From NCBI RefSeq assembly GCF_013410945.1, contig NZ_JACCCH010000001.1, forward strand, positions 372,001 to 436,000: a stretch of DNA of 64,000 nt, given 5' to 3'. A model generated the notes under the pieces. The model was not told where the DNA came from. It saw nothing but the letters and a program-made list of their open reading frames with translations, and searched no databases. The number at the start of each line of letters is the position of its first letter. Positions within the stretch are counted from its first letter, which is position 1. The translations under genes were made by a program, and so were the position numbers. Positions 51,319 through 59,716 of this stretch are shown here, in pieces. This DNA comes from Leifsonia sp. AK011. Its GTDB lineage: Bacteria > Actinomycetota > Actinomycetes > Actinomycetales > Microbacteriaceae.

Positions 51319-51975
51319 ATGACTAGCCCTTACACCTGCATCCTCTTCGACCTCGACGGCACCATCGCCGACTCGGCGCCAGGCATCACCGCGTCGCTCG
51401 GTCACGTCTTCGCGGAACTCGGGTTACCCGTCCCGAGCGAGACCGAACTGCGCGCGTGGGTGGGCCCGCCGCTGCTCGACGCCTTCCGCGACCGCGCCGG
51501 CATGAGCCCGGAGGAGTCGGCCGTCGCCCTCGCGATCTACCGCGACCACTACATCTCGCGCGGTACCAAGTCGAGCCCGATCTTCGAGGGGATCCCGGCG
51601 GTGCTCAAGGCGATCCACACCGCGGGGGTGCCACTCTCGCTCGCGACGTCGAAGCCCGAGTTCCCGGCATCCGTCATCCTCGACCACGGCAACCTCACGC
51701 AGTACTTCAGGGTGCTCTCCGGTGCGTCGATCGATGAGATCCGCTCGGCCAAGAAGGACGTGATCTCGGAGGCCATCACACGTTTCCGGATGGTCGGGGT
51801 CGATGTCTCGCGCCCGATCATGGTCGGCGACCGGGACTACGACATCGAGGGAGCAGCGGCCAATGGCATCCCGTCGATCTTCGTCGAGTGGGGCTACGGC
51901 AAGCCGGAAGAAGCCAAGGGTTCGCTGACGACGGTCGCGACCCCCGCCGAGCTCATCCCCCTGCTCCTCGGCTGA
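51319..51975 (+). CDS. HAD-superfamily phosphatase (phosphoglycolate phosphatase-like)
   Basis: A 218-residue HAD hydrolase. Motif I DLDGTIADS (nucleophile Asp, about residue 11), motif II SLATSKPE, motif III Lys near KDVISEAITRF and motif IV MVGDRDYDIEGA are all visible, with an alpha-helical cap of the GPH type. It could act on phosphoglycolate or another small phosphate ester. It follows tadC by 26 bases but has no obvious part in pili. Confidence 0.9.
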   Translation: MTSPYTCILFDLDGTIADSAPGITASLGHVFAELGLPVPSETELRAWVGPPLLDAFRDRAGMSPEESAVALAIYRDHYISRGTKSSPIFEGIPAVLKAIHTAGVPLSLATSKPEFPASVILDHGNLTQYFRVLSGASIDEIRSAKKDVISEAITRFRMVGVDVSRPIMVGDRDYDIEGAAANGIPSIFVEWGYGKPEEAKGSLTTVATPAELIPLLLG

Positions 51976-52008
51976 CCCATCCCCCGCCCCGCACGGCGGG
52001 CGCCGAAA

Positions 52009-52224
52009 CTAGGGGGTCGGGCAGTGCATGCGCGTCGAACGGTGGTCGGTGCTGCGCTCGAACGTGTGGCCATCCATGGGGTTGCCGCACAGCGGACACG
52101 GCTTCTGGCCCGTCGGCGGGAGCGGCTCGGTCTCGTACGGTCCCACCTGCGCCGGGCCCATGAATGGGAAGAGCGCGCGGTTGAGACGCTGCCACCAGGC
52201 CGGTTTCGAATGTACTGTGTCCAC
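52009..52224 (-). CDS. Small zinc-ribbon-like protein
   Basis: A hypothetical protein of about 71 residues with KPCPLCGNPMDGHTF (one CxxC) and a final His/Cys pair in STRMHCPTP, which together could bind one zinc. The N-terminal half (WWQRLNRALFPFMGPAQVG) is amphipathic. I choose GTG 52224; TTG 52230 abuts the OhrR-like operator, so the true start is unsure and the transcript may be leaderless. It diverges from the marR gene. Confidence 0.65.
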   Translation of the reverse strand: MDTVHSKPAWWQRLNRALFPFMGPAQVGPYETEPLPPTGQKPCPLCGNPMDGHTFERSTDHRSTRMHCPTP

Positions 52225-52230
52225 AAACAA

Positions 52231-52242
52231 TTAGTATACTAA
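52231..52242. promoter_or_regulatory. TTAGTATACTAA operator of the OhrR-like regulator
   Basis: A perfect 12-base palindrome, AT-rich against its surroundings, 4 bases before the marR start. It also covers the promoter of the divergent zinc-ribbon gene. Confidence 0.8.
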
Positions 52243-52246
52243 GTAA

Positions 52247-52693
52247 ATGACGATCGTCGATACGAGCATCCCGGATCCCCTCGCCCTCGACCGCCAGGTC
52301 TGCTTCGCCCTCGCCGCCACCTCGCGTGGAGTCATCGGGCTCTACCGCCCGATCCTCGAACCGCTGGGTCTCACGCACCCGCAGTACCTCGTGATGCTCG
52401 CGCTCTGGGAACGCAGCCCCCGCACCGTGCGCGACCTCGGCGAGACGCTGCTGCTCGAGCCCGCGACCCTGTCGCCCCTGCTCAAGCGTCTCGAGGAGGC
52501 AGGCCTCATCACGCGCCGCCGCAACCCTGCTGACGAGCGCGCCCTCGACGTGAGCCTCACCGACAAGGGTGTCGCCCTGCGCAGCAGGGCGGAGGCCGTC
52601 CCCGGTCAGGTCGTGGAGCGCCTCGGGATGCCACTGGCCGAGCTCGAATCGATCCGCGACTCGCTCACGGCTCTCCTCGACCACCTCCGCTGA
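52247..52693 (+). CDS. OhrR-like MarR-family regulator
   Basis: A 148-residue winged-helix protein. Its N-terminus LDRQVCFALAATSR carries Cys19 in the position of the peroxide-sensing cysteine of OhrR, and the wing/recognition region is EPATLSPLLKRLEEAGLITR (about 74-93) then RRRNPADERALDVSLTD. It probably senses organic hydroperoxides. No ohr gene adjoins it; the only visible partner is the divergent zinc-ribbon protein. Confidence 0.9.
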   Translation: MTIVDTSIPDPLALDRQVCFALAATSRGVIGLYRPILEPLGLTHPQYLVMLALWERSPRTVRDLGETLLLEPATLSPLLKRLEEAGLITRRRNPADERALDVSLTDKGVALRSRAEAVPGQVVERLGMPLAELESIRDSLTALLDHLR

Positions 52694-52740
52694 GGCCGCG
52701 CGGCTCGCGCTGCGCCCACGTCCGCGTCCGCGTCCGCGAA

Positions 52741-53757
52741 CTACCGCGCGAGCCGCTCGACCACTGCGCCGTAGACGCGCGGGAGCCGGGCGGCGAGCGG
52801 CACGATGCCCCCGCGCAGGGGGCTGCGGGCTGCGGCAACCAGCCCGCTCGTCAGGACGCGGAAGTCGCGTGTCACGCGCCTCCACTCGCGCTCGTAGCCG
52901 GCTCCGCCCAGGAGGGAGGCGACCGCGACGCGCGCCTGGTCGATGCCGAGCCGGAGTCCCTCACCCGTGATCGCGTCGACGTAGCCGGAGGCGTCTCCCA
53001 CGAGGAGCACGCGCCCGAGTCGCACCCGCGCGGCCCGCTGCCGGAACGGGCCGGCACCGCGCCGAGTGCTTGCGGGCGCGGCATCCGCGAGCGCTGTAGC
53101 GAGCTCGGGGATCGACCGCACGACGGCGTCGAAGTCGGCGTGCTGCGCGCCGAGCATTGCGATGCCCACAGTGTCGTGGGCGATCGGGGTGACATACACC
53201 TCGGCGTCCTCGGCCCAGTACACCTCGATGAGATCGTTCCAGGGCGCGACCTCGAAGTGCTGTCGAATCCCGAAGCGCCTGCCGCGGCGCACGGGCCGGT
53301 CCAGCCCGAGCGTGCGCCTCACGCCCGAGTGGAGGCCATCGCAGGCGAGGAGCCAGGATGCCCGCACCCCCGCCGCGCTCACGCCCGTGGCATCCTGCTC
53401 GATGCCGTCGACCCGACCGTCCACGAAGCGCACGCCGAGCTCGCTGGCCCTGTCGGCGAGCTCCGACTGCAGCACCGTGCGACGGACCCCTCTCCCGACG
53501 CCCGTCTCGAACCGGTGGTCGGCGCGCTTGGACGCGTTCCGGTAGCTGACTCCGCGCAGAGGCATCCCGGCGGGATCCACACCGAGCCGCTGGAGCAACG
53601 GCAGCGCACCGGGCATGAGCCCCTCGCCGCACGCCTTGTCGATGGGGCCCTCGCGTGGTTCCACGAGGGCAACGGTGAGTCCGGCGAGCCTCGCCTCGAT
53701 CGCGGCGGCGAGCCCGACGGGTCCACCACCGGCGACGAGCACGTCGACGTCGTTCAC
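52741..53757 (-). CDS. FAD-dependent hydroxylase of the phenolic-lipid operon
   Basis: A 338-residue flavoprotein from GTG 53757, sharing GTGA with the methyltransferase stop. The FAD-binding motif VLVAGGGPVGLAAAIEARLA (about 6-25), DG motif LLACDGLHSGVRR (about 147-159) and GD motif VLLVGDASGYVDAITGEGL (about 256-274) mark a PHBH/geranylgeranyl-reductase-like monooxygenase. By position it matches SrsC, the hydroxylase of Streptomyces griseus phenolic lipids. The product structure is inference. Confidence 0.88.
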   Translation of the reverse strand: MNDVDVLVAGGGPVGLAAAIEARLAGLTVALVEPREGPIDKACGEGLMPGALPLLQRLGVDPAGMPLRGVSYRNASKRADHRFETGVGRGVRRTVLQSELADRASELGVRFVDGRVDGIEQDATGVSAAGVRASWLLACDGLHSGVRRTLGLDRPVRRGRRFGIRQHFEVAPWNDLIEVYWAEDAEVYVTPIAHDTVGIAMLGAQHADFDAVVRSIPELATALADAAPASTRRGAGPFRQRAARVRLGRVLLVGDASGYVDAITGEGLRLGIDQARVAVASLLGGAGYEREWRRVTRDFRVLTSGLVAAARSPLRGGIVPLAARLPRVYGAVVERLAR

Positions 53758-54272
53758 AGTTGTCGCAGCGCCCGGTTCTCGGTGGGGATACGGAATCCCA
53801 ACAGCAGCACGGCGTTGAGCACCGTGAACGCGATCGCCGTGATCCACGCGGTGTGCACGAGCGGGAGCGCGATGCCCTCGACGGCCACGATCACGTAGTT
53901 GGGATGGCTGAACCAGCGGTAGAGACCACGATCCGCGACCCGGCCAGCACCCGGCACGACGATCACGCGCGTGTTCCACTGCGTGCCGAGCGAGGCGATG
54001 ATCCAGTACCGCGCCGCCTGGCACGCGATAGCGATCACGAGCATCGGCCAGCCGAGCCACGGGATGAACGGCCGCTGCAGCAGCACGACCTCCGCGATGC
54101 ACGACAGCAGAAGGCCGGTGTGCAGCGCCACCATCCAGGGGAAGTGCCGCTGGCCGTACTCGATACCTCCGCGGGCGAACGCGGCGGCGGCATTACGCTT
54201 CGAGACGACGAGTTCGAAGATGCGCTCGCCTCCCGTCGCGAGCACGAAGGCGACGTAGAGGATCACGCTCAC
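53754..54272 (-). CDS. ICMT-type methyltransferase of the phenolic-lipid operon
   Basis: A 172-residue integral membrane methyltransferase with four to five helices and the isoprenylcysteine-methyltransferase signature GLYRWFSHPNYVIVAVEGIA (about 122-141). BpsB in Bacillus and SrsB in Streptomyces are enzymes of this kind that O-methylate products of a neighbouring type III polyketide synthase. GTG 54272 overlaps the synthase stop by 4 bases, and its stop overlaps the hydroxylase start. Confidence 0.9.
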   Translation of the reverse strand: MSVILYVAFVLATGGERIFELVVSKRNAAAAFARGGIEYGQRHFPWMVALHTGLLLSCIAEVVLLQRPFIPWLGWPMLVIAIACQAARYWIIASLGTQWNTRVIVVPGAGRVADRGLYRWFSHPNYVIVAVEGIALPLVHTAWITAIAFTVLNAVLLLGFRIPTENRALRQL

Positions 54273-55315
54273 GGCAGCTCCAGCAGGACGAACTCGGCGC
54301 TGACCCCGGGCCCGAGCGCGAACAGGAGTCCGGGGCCCGACGCCCCGGACTCGATCGTGTCCGCGAGCACGTGGAGAACCGCCGACGACGAGAGGTTGCC
54401 CACCTTGTCCAGCGAGGCCCAACTTGCCGCGAACTCGGAACGGTCGACCCCGAGCGAGCGCTCGAACGCCTCGAGCACGCGCGGGCCGCCGGGGTGTGCG
54501 ACCCAGGTCGCGACATCCTGCACCGTCATGCCGTGGTCGCCGAGGAAGGCAGCGACCTCGGCGGGGAAGTGCCTGTCGATCACGTCCGCGACGCCCGCGG
54601 TGAGCACGATCTCGAAGCCCGAGCCGCCGACGTTCCACCCGATCACCTCGGTCGAGTCCGGGTAGAACGAGCTTCGCGTGTCGACGACGCGGATGCCCGG
54701 CTCACCCCGGTCGTCGCCCACAAGCACCACGGCCGCAGCCCCGTCCCCGAACAACCCGGTCGCGACGAAGTTCGCCATCGTCTCGTCGTCGCGCTGCAGC
54801 GTGAGCGAGCACAGCTCCACGCTGAGCAGCACGCCAACCTCGCCGGGATGACCCGCCAGGTAGTCGTTGACGCGTGCGAGCCCCGCGGCTCCCCCTACAC
54901 AACCGAGGCCGAACGAGGGAAGGCGCTTCACGTCGGCGCGCAGGCCGAGCCGTTGCACGAGGAGCGCGTCGACGGACGGCGCAGAGATACCCGTGACCGA
55001 CGTGAACATCACGAAGTCGACGTCCGGCGGTTCGAGACCGCTCTCCGCGAGCGCGGTGCGCAGTGCGCGCTCGGCGAGATCGGTGGCGCAGCTGATGAAC
55101 AGGTCGTTCGTCTCGCGGAAGGTTCCGAGCTCCCGGTAGCGCTCGAGCGGGAGCGCCGTGTGCCGCCGTCCGATGCCGGATGCGGCGTGCATCCGTTCGA
55201 GCACGGCCCGCTTGCCGGGCGCGGCCGAGATCAGCGGCGCGAGCTCGGCTGTGATCTCAGCCTGCGTGTACGAATAGTCAGGCAGCACGGGGGCGACCGC
55301 TGCAATGCGACTCAT
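54269..55315 (-). CDS. Type III polyketide synthase
   Basis: A 348-residue chalcone-synthase-like enzyme that condenses malonyl-CoA onto fatty acyl starters, giving alkylresorcinols or alkylpyrones. The catalytic Cys139 lies in FGLGCVGGAAGLAR, with His in WVAHPGGPRV (about 269-278) and Asn in KVGNLSSSAVLH (about 304-315). It starts the three-gene operon synthase-methyltransferase-hydroxylase, as in srsABC of Streptomyces griseus and bpsAB of Bacillus subtilis. The product is most likely a membrane phenolic lipid. Confidence 0.94.
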   Translation of the reverse strand: MSRIAAVAPVLPDYSYTQAEITAELAPLISAAPGKRAVLERMHAASGIGRRHTALPLERYRELGTFRETNDLFISCATDLAERALRTALAESGLEPPDVDFVMFTSVTGISAPSVDALLVQRLGLRADVKRLPSFGLGCVGGAAGLARVNDYLAGHPGEVGVLLSVELCSLTLQRDDETMANFVATGLFGDGAAAVVLVGDDRGEPGIRVVDTRSSFYPDSTEVIGWNVGGSGFEIVLTAGVADVIDRHFPAEVAAFLGDHGMTVQDVATWVAHPGGPRVLEAFERSLGVDRSEFAASWASLDKVGNLSSSAVLHVLADTIESGASGPGLLFALGPGVSAEFVLLELP

Positions 55316-55340
55316 GCAGCGACGCTACGCCACTGTGGTG

Positions 55341-55709
55341 CTATTCGGTGACCGTCACGGTGAACTCGAGGGGCTGGATGCCACCCTGCTCGTTCGTCAT
55401 GGTGACCTCGGTCTCGCCGACGGCCTTGGCCGTGAAACCGGGGTTGAAGACGGCGGAGCCGTCCTCGCGGCCCTGCGTGAACTCGAGGATCGCGCCATCC
55501 GCGATCTCCGCGGTGTAGCTGTCGACCGCGAGGTCACCCGTATTGATGTTGAGCACCTGGCCGACGACGAGGTCGACGTTCGTACCCTGCAGGTCGTTGG
55601 CCTCGACCGTGACCGGGGCGATGACGGGCGTGTTCGGCGAGCACGCCGAGAGACTGAAGACCGCCGAGACGACGATGGCTGCGGCGGCGAAGGTGCGAAG
55701 AGTGTTCAT
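55341..55709 (-). CDS. Small lipoprotein upstream of the polyketide synthase
   Basis: A 122-residue lipoprotein from ATG 55709. The signal peptide ends in lipobox SLSAC (Cys about residue 23). The mature part is an Ig-like beta domain (VEANDLQGTNVDLVVGQVLN, later GETEVTMTNEQGG) of unknown binding role. It lies 25 bases before the polyketide synthase start on the same strand, so the two may be co-transcribed, but a functional link is not established. Confidence 0.75.
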   Translation of the reverse strand: MNTLRTFAAAAIVVSAVFSLSACSPNTPVIAPVTVEANDLQGTNVDLVVGQVLNINTGDLAVDSYTAEIADGAILEFTQGREDGSAVFNPGFTAKAVGETEVTMTNEQGGIQPLEFTVTVTE

Positions 55710-55897
55710 GCGGACAGTCTGCTGGGCGACCCGAGTGCCGATCAAGAGCCGCGAACAGGGGGCGCGGGAGGTGATCTCCCCGTCCCATGTCCCCCTTAAG
55801 GACGTCTGGTATCACCCCCTGTACCCCGATAAGTTGGGGGGACTGCGGAGCTATCAGGGGTGGTGACACCGCAGCGTTCATCGTCAGGGGGTAACGA

Positions 55898-57523
55898 GTG
55901 CGATCACACATCAGCAGGATGCTCGCCGCAGTTGCGGCGGCGGTGCTTCTCTCCGTGGGCCTCGTCGTGCCCGCCCAGGCGGCGACCGGCCCCGCCGGGG
56001 ACGTCTACTCACTCGTCAACCAGCAGCGCGCCGCCAACGGCCTCGGCCCGCTGCTCACGGATCCCACGCTCGACTTCGCCGCGCAGGTCTGGGCGCAGTA
56101 CCTCGCCGACAACGGTCTCTTCCAGCACAGCAGCGCCGACTGGCGATCGGCCATGATCTCCGGCGGCGGCTGGACCTTCTCCGGCGAGAACATCGCAGCG
56201 GGCCACACGTCCGCGTCGCAGGTGATGAACGCGTGGATGAACTCGGCGGGCCACCGTGCCAACATCCTGAACTCCAGCTACGTCGGCGTCGGCGTCGGAT
56301 ACGTCAAGGGTGGACCCTACGGCCACTACTGGGTGCAGATCTTTGCCGGCAGTCAGCCCCGTGTCATCCCGGGCAATGCTCCCGTGATCTCGGGGTCAGC
56401 ATCGATCGGCGGCACCCTCAACGCCTCGCTGAGCGGCTGGCCCTCCGATGTGTCGATCGGCTGGCGCTGGGAGTCGGGGGGCACCGTCATCCCGGGCGCG
56501 ACGTCCTCGAGCTACAAGCCCTCCCTGACCGACATGGGCAACACCATCACCGCCACGGTAACGGGCACCAAGTACGGCCACTACCCCGCGTCGAAGACCT
56601 CCAACCCGACTGCACCGGTCTCGGGATCCGTGACGTCGTCGCGGCTCGCCGGCTCGAACCGCTACGAGACCTCCGCCGTGATCTCGCAGAGCGGGTTCGC
56701 GCCGGGTGTCCCCATCGCCTACGTCGCCTCCGGCCTCGGGTTCCCGGACGCACTCGGGGCCGCCCCCGCCGCGGCCAAGCTCGGCGGGCCCCTCCTTCTC
56801 ACCGAGACCGGCACCCTGCCGCCCTCCGTCGATCAGGAACTCCGTCGCCTGCAGCCTGGGCGCATCGTCGTCGTGGGCAGCACTCCGTCTGTGGATGACA
56901 CCGTCCTCGCGCAGCTCGAAGCCATCGCCCCCACCACCAGGGTGGCCGGCCCCGATCGCTACGCCACCTCGCGGGCGATCGTCGACGACGCCTTCGACAG
57001 CGCCTCCGTCGCCTACATCGCGACCGGCCTGGACTTCCCGGACGCCCTCACCGCGAGTGCGGCCGCCGCCCGGCTCGACGGACCCGTCATCCTCGTCAAC
57101 GGCGGACTGTCGACGATCGACTCGTCCACGGTGCCGCTCCTGCAGTCGCTGGGGGTCACGACGGTACGGATCGTCGGGGGCACGGACACCGTGAGTGGTG
57201 GCATCCAGTCGGCCCTCTCCAACGCAGGATTCTCGGTCAGTCGCCTCTCGGGAGCGAACCGCTACGAGACGGCCAACGCCATCAACGTGCAGGCGTTCGG
57301 CACTGCTCCCACTGTGTACCTGGCATCGGGCCAGACCTTCCCCGACGCGTTGGCTGGCGCAGCACTCGCCGGAAGCAAGGATGCTCCGCTCTACCTCTCG
57401 GCGAGTGCGTGCATCCCGGAGTCGGTGTCGCGAGCCCTCACCTCGATCCAGGCCACACAGGTGGTTCTGCTCGGTGGAACCCCGACCCTGAGCTCCGGAG
57501 TGGCCAACTTCGACCGCTGCTAG
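55898..57523 (+). CDS. Secreted CAP-domain protein with three cell-wall-binding repeats
   Basis: A 541-residue exported protein from GTG 55898. The signal peptide is cleaved near AQA-A (residue 28). Residues 29-150 are a CAP/SCP domain (VYSLVNQQRAANGLGPLL, then GENIAAG and NAWMNSAGHRANIL). Residues 155-245 are an Ig-like domain, and from about 250 come three CWB2 repeats starting SRLAGSNRYETS, TRVAGPDRYATS and SRLSGANRYETA. These repeats bind secondary cell-wall polymers in clostridia. The 150-base upstream region has several G/C-rich stretches but no gene. Confidence 0.9.
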   Translation: MRSHISRMLAAVAAAVLLSVGLVVPAQAATGPAGDVYSLVNQQRAANGLGPLLTDPTLDFAAQVWAQYLADNGLFQHSSADWRSAMISGGGWTFSGENIAAGHTSASQVMNAWMNSAGHRANILNSSYVGVGVGYVKGGPYGHYWVQIFAGSQPRVIPGNAPVISGSASIGGTLNASLSGWPSDVSIGWRWESGGTVIPGATSSSYKPSLTDMGNTITATVTGTKYGHYPASKTSNPTAPVSGSVTSSRLAGSNRYETSAVISQSGFAPGVPIAYVASGLGFPDALGAAPAAAKLGGPLLLTETGTLPPSVDQELRRLQPGRIVVVGSTPSVDDTVLAQLEAIAPTTRVAGPDRYATSRAIVDDAFDSASVAYIATGLDFPDALTASAAAARLDGPVILVNGGLSTIDSSTVPLLQSLGVTTVRIVGGTDTVSGGIQSALSNAGFSVSRLSGANRYETANAINVQAFGTAPTVYLASGQTFPDALAGAALAGSKDAPLYLSASACIPESVSRALTSIQATQVVLLGGTPTLSSGVANFDRC

Positions 57524-57565
57524 ACCGGCACGACACCACCGGTCCGCCGACGACGGTCGAGCCGG

Positions 57566-59716
57566 TTACGGCAGTCCGCCGCCGCCGTACTTGCCGTCGA
57601 TGACGGCGAGGGTCGCGGCCATGATGCGGTGGCGCAACTGGTTGCCCGCGACATCCGCGTAGACGTACTGCGCGAGCGGGAACTCGCCCACGGTGTTGCC
57701 GACCCACACGGCCGTCGCCACACGCGTGGTCGATGTGACGATCCAGGTCTGGATGGAATCATCGGTGGTTCCGGTCTTGCCGAGCACCGGAATACCATCG
57801 CCCGGGTTCGAGGCAGAGCCGGTGCCGCCCGTCATGACCGCCTGGAGCGCGATGGACGCCTGAGCGGCGATCTCGGGCGCGATGGCCTGGCGACAGTCCC
57901 TCGTCTGGCCGGGCAGCTCGAGGTTGTCGGGAGTGACCACCTTGTCGAGCACGATCGGCTTGCAGTACACGCCGCCGGCCGCGATGGCCGCGTACGCACC
58001 AGCCATGCTGAGCGGGGTGACCTGGTTGGTGCCGAGCACCGACGACGGGTTGGTCCACAGCGGGTCACCGTCTGCTCGCTCGACGCCGAGCGCCTCAGCG
58101 GCGGCACGGATGGCGCACAGGTCGAGCTTGAGGGCCATCGAGATGAAGGCACCGTTCACAGAGCCTGCCGTCGCCGAGGCCACCGACATCGCGCCGCCGC
58201 CGCCGGAGTCGTTCTTGAACGGGTACGGCCCGCCCCACGGGCCGCGGCTGTCCGCACACGTGTCGACGAAGGCGGACTGCTGCACCGTTCGGGCCGACCC
58301 GTCCACAGTGTCGGAGAGCTTGTGTCCGGCCTGCAGCCAGGCCACGAGCGTGAAGAGTTTGTAGGTCGAGCCCGACTGGAAGCCCGAGGAGCCGCCGTAG
58401 GCGTACGACGTGTTGTAGTTGACCGCCGAGGTGCCAGCCCCGCCGCCAGCACTGCTGTCGTCGAACGTCTTGTTCTCGGCCATCGTGAGCACGCGGCCGG
58501 AGCCGACCTCGACCGATGTCGTGGCCGCACCGAGGGCGAAGCCCGGCTCATTGCCCGGTGCCCAGAAGTTGGTCTGGTTGTGCGCGTTCGTCTGGATGTC
58601 GAGATCGAGCGTGGTGTACAGGTCGTATCCGCCCTGACGCCAGTTTTCGAGGCGCTCGACGGGCGTCGCCCCCAGTGCCTCGAAGTTCTCGATGTTCTTG
58701 ACGACGTAGTCGCAGAACCAGCGCGCCTCGACCTTGGCGTTGACACAGCCGCTGCCACCCTCGACGGGGGCGAGGGTCGAGGCATCCACCGGCAGGGCGA
58801 GAGCGGCATCGCGCTCGTCCTTCGTGATGCTGCCCACGTCGTACATGGCGTGCAGGATCACGTCGCGGCGCTTCTGGTTGGCGGCGAAGTTGTCCGGGTT
58901 GTCGAGACCCCGCTCGCCCGGGTACTGCACGATCGCGATGAGGCTCGCGGCCTGCTCGAGCGTGAGGTCCTTGGCCGCGCGACCGTAGTAGCGCTGGGCC
59001 GCCGCCTCAATACCGTAAGTGTTATCCCCGAAGAACGAGATGTTCAGGTACGCGGTGATGATCTCCTGCTTCGTGTACCGCTTCTCGAGACCGATCGCGT
59101 ACTTCATCTCGGCGAGCTTGCGCTCGAAGCTCTGCGCGGTCGCCTCCTCGTAGGCGGCATCGCGCAGCACGCCGGTCGGCTGCTCGAGGGCGCGCTGCAC
59201 GAAGAGGTTCTTGACCAGCTGCATGGTGATCGTGGATGCACCGCTGTCGACGCCGCTCTTGACGAAGTTGCCGAGCACCGCACGCATCACGGAGTTGGCG
59301 TCGACACCGTTGTGCTCGTAGAACCGGTGGTCCTCACCGTCGATCGCCGCGGCGATCGCGAACGGCGAGATCTGGTCGTAGTCGACGGCCTGGCGGTTCT
59401 GCAGGTAGACGGTCGCGATGGGGGTGTAGCCATTGACGTTGCCCGGCGCGGTGGACTGCGCCCAGATGGTGTTCCGCTCGTTGGGGCGGTCGACGACCAG
59501 GTACTCGGGCAGCTCCTCGAAGATGCCGGTCGTGCTCGCGGCGACGACACCCGTGACGCCGACGACAGGCGCAGCGCCCAGCGCTACGAGCATGCCGCCA
59601 AGCAGGCTGAGGCTGAGGATTCCGGCCACGCCCTTCAGGACGCGCACGCCGGCGTTCTCCGGCTTGCGCACTGCCGGGTGGTGTCGGAGGTACCAGGGCC
59701 TCGTGTCCCTCACCAC
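57566..59716 (-). CDS. Class A penicillin-binding protein
   Basis: A 716-residue bifunctional peptidoglycan synthase. A cytoplasmic tail and one membrane helix (about 28-60) precede the GT51 transglycosylase (DGEDHRFYEHNGVDANSVMR, about 104-123, with the catalytic Glu) and the transpeptidase: SxxK in GSTYKLFTL (about 434-442), SVNG and GKTGTT (about 640-645). GTG 59716 shares one base with the upstream GTPase stop, giving translational coupling; GTG 59713 is equally possible. Confidence 0.93.
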   Translation of the reverse strand: MVRDTRPWYLRHHPAVRKPENAGVRVLKGVAGILSLSLLGGMLVALGAAPVVGVTGVVAASTTGIFEELPEYLVVDRPNERNTIWAQSTAPGNVNGYTPIATVYLQNRQAVDYDQISPFAIAAAIDGEDHRFYEHNGVDANSVMRAVLGNFVKSGVDSGASTITMQLVKNLFVQRALEQPTGVLRDAAYEEATAQSFERKLAEMKYAIGLEKRYTKQEIITAYLNISFFGDNTYGIEAAAQRYYGRAAKDLTLEQAASLIAIVQYPGERGLDNPDNFAANQKRRDVILHAMYDVGSITKDERDAALALPVDASTLAPVEGGSGCVNAKVEARWFCDYVVKNIENFEALGATPVERLENWRQGGYDLYTTLDLDIQTNAHNQTNFWAPGNEPGFALGAATTSVEVGSGRVLTMAENKTFDDSSAGGGAGTSAVNYNTSYAYGGSSGFQSGSTYKLFTLVAWLQAGHKLSDTVDGSARTVQQSAFVDTCADSRGPWGGPYPFKNDSGGGGAMSVASATAGSVNGAFISMALKLDLCAIRAAAEALGVERADGDPLWTNPSSVLGTNQVTPLSMAGAYAAIAAGGVYCKPIVLDKVVTPDNLELPGQTRDCRQAIAPEIAAQASIALQAVMTGGTGSASNPGDGIPVLGKTGTTDDSIQTWIVTSTTRVATAVWVGNTVGEFPLAQYVYADVAGNQLRHRIMAATLAVIDGKYGGGGLP

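Noticed and set aside
52727-52738. GTCCGC microrepeat between marR and the hydroxylase gene
   Set aside because: Three hexamer copies in GC-rich DNA between convergent stops; too short to mean anything alone.
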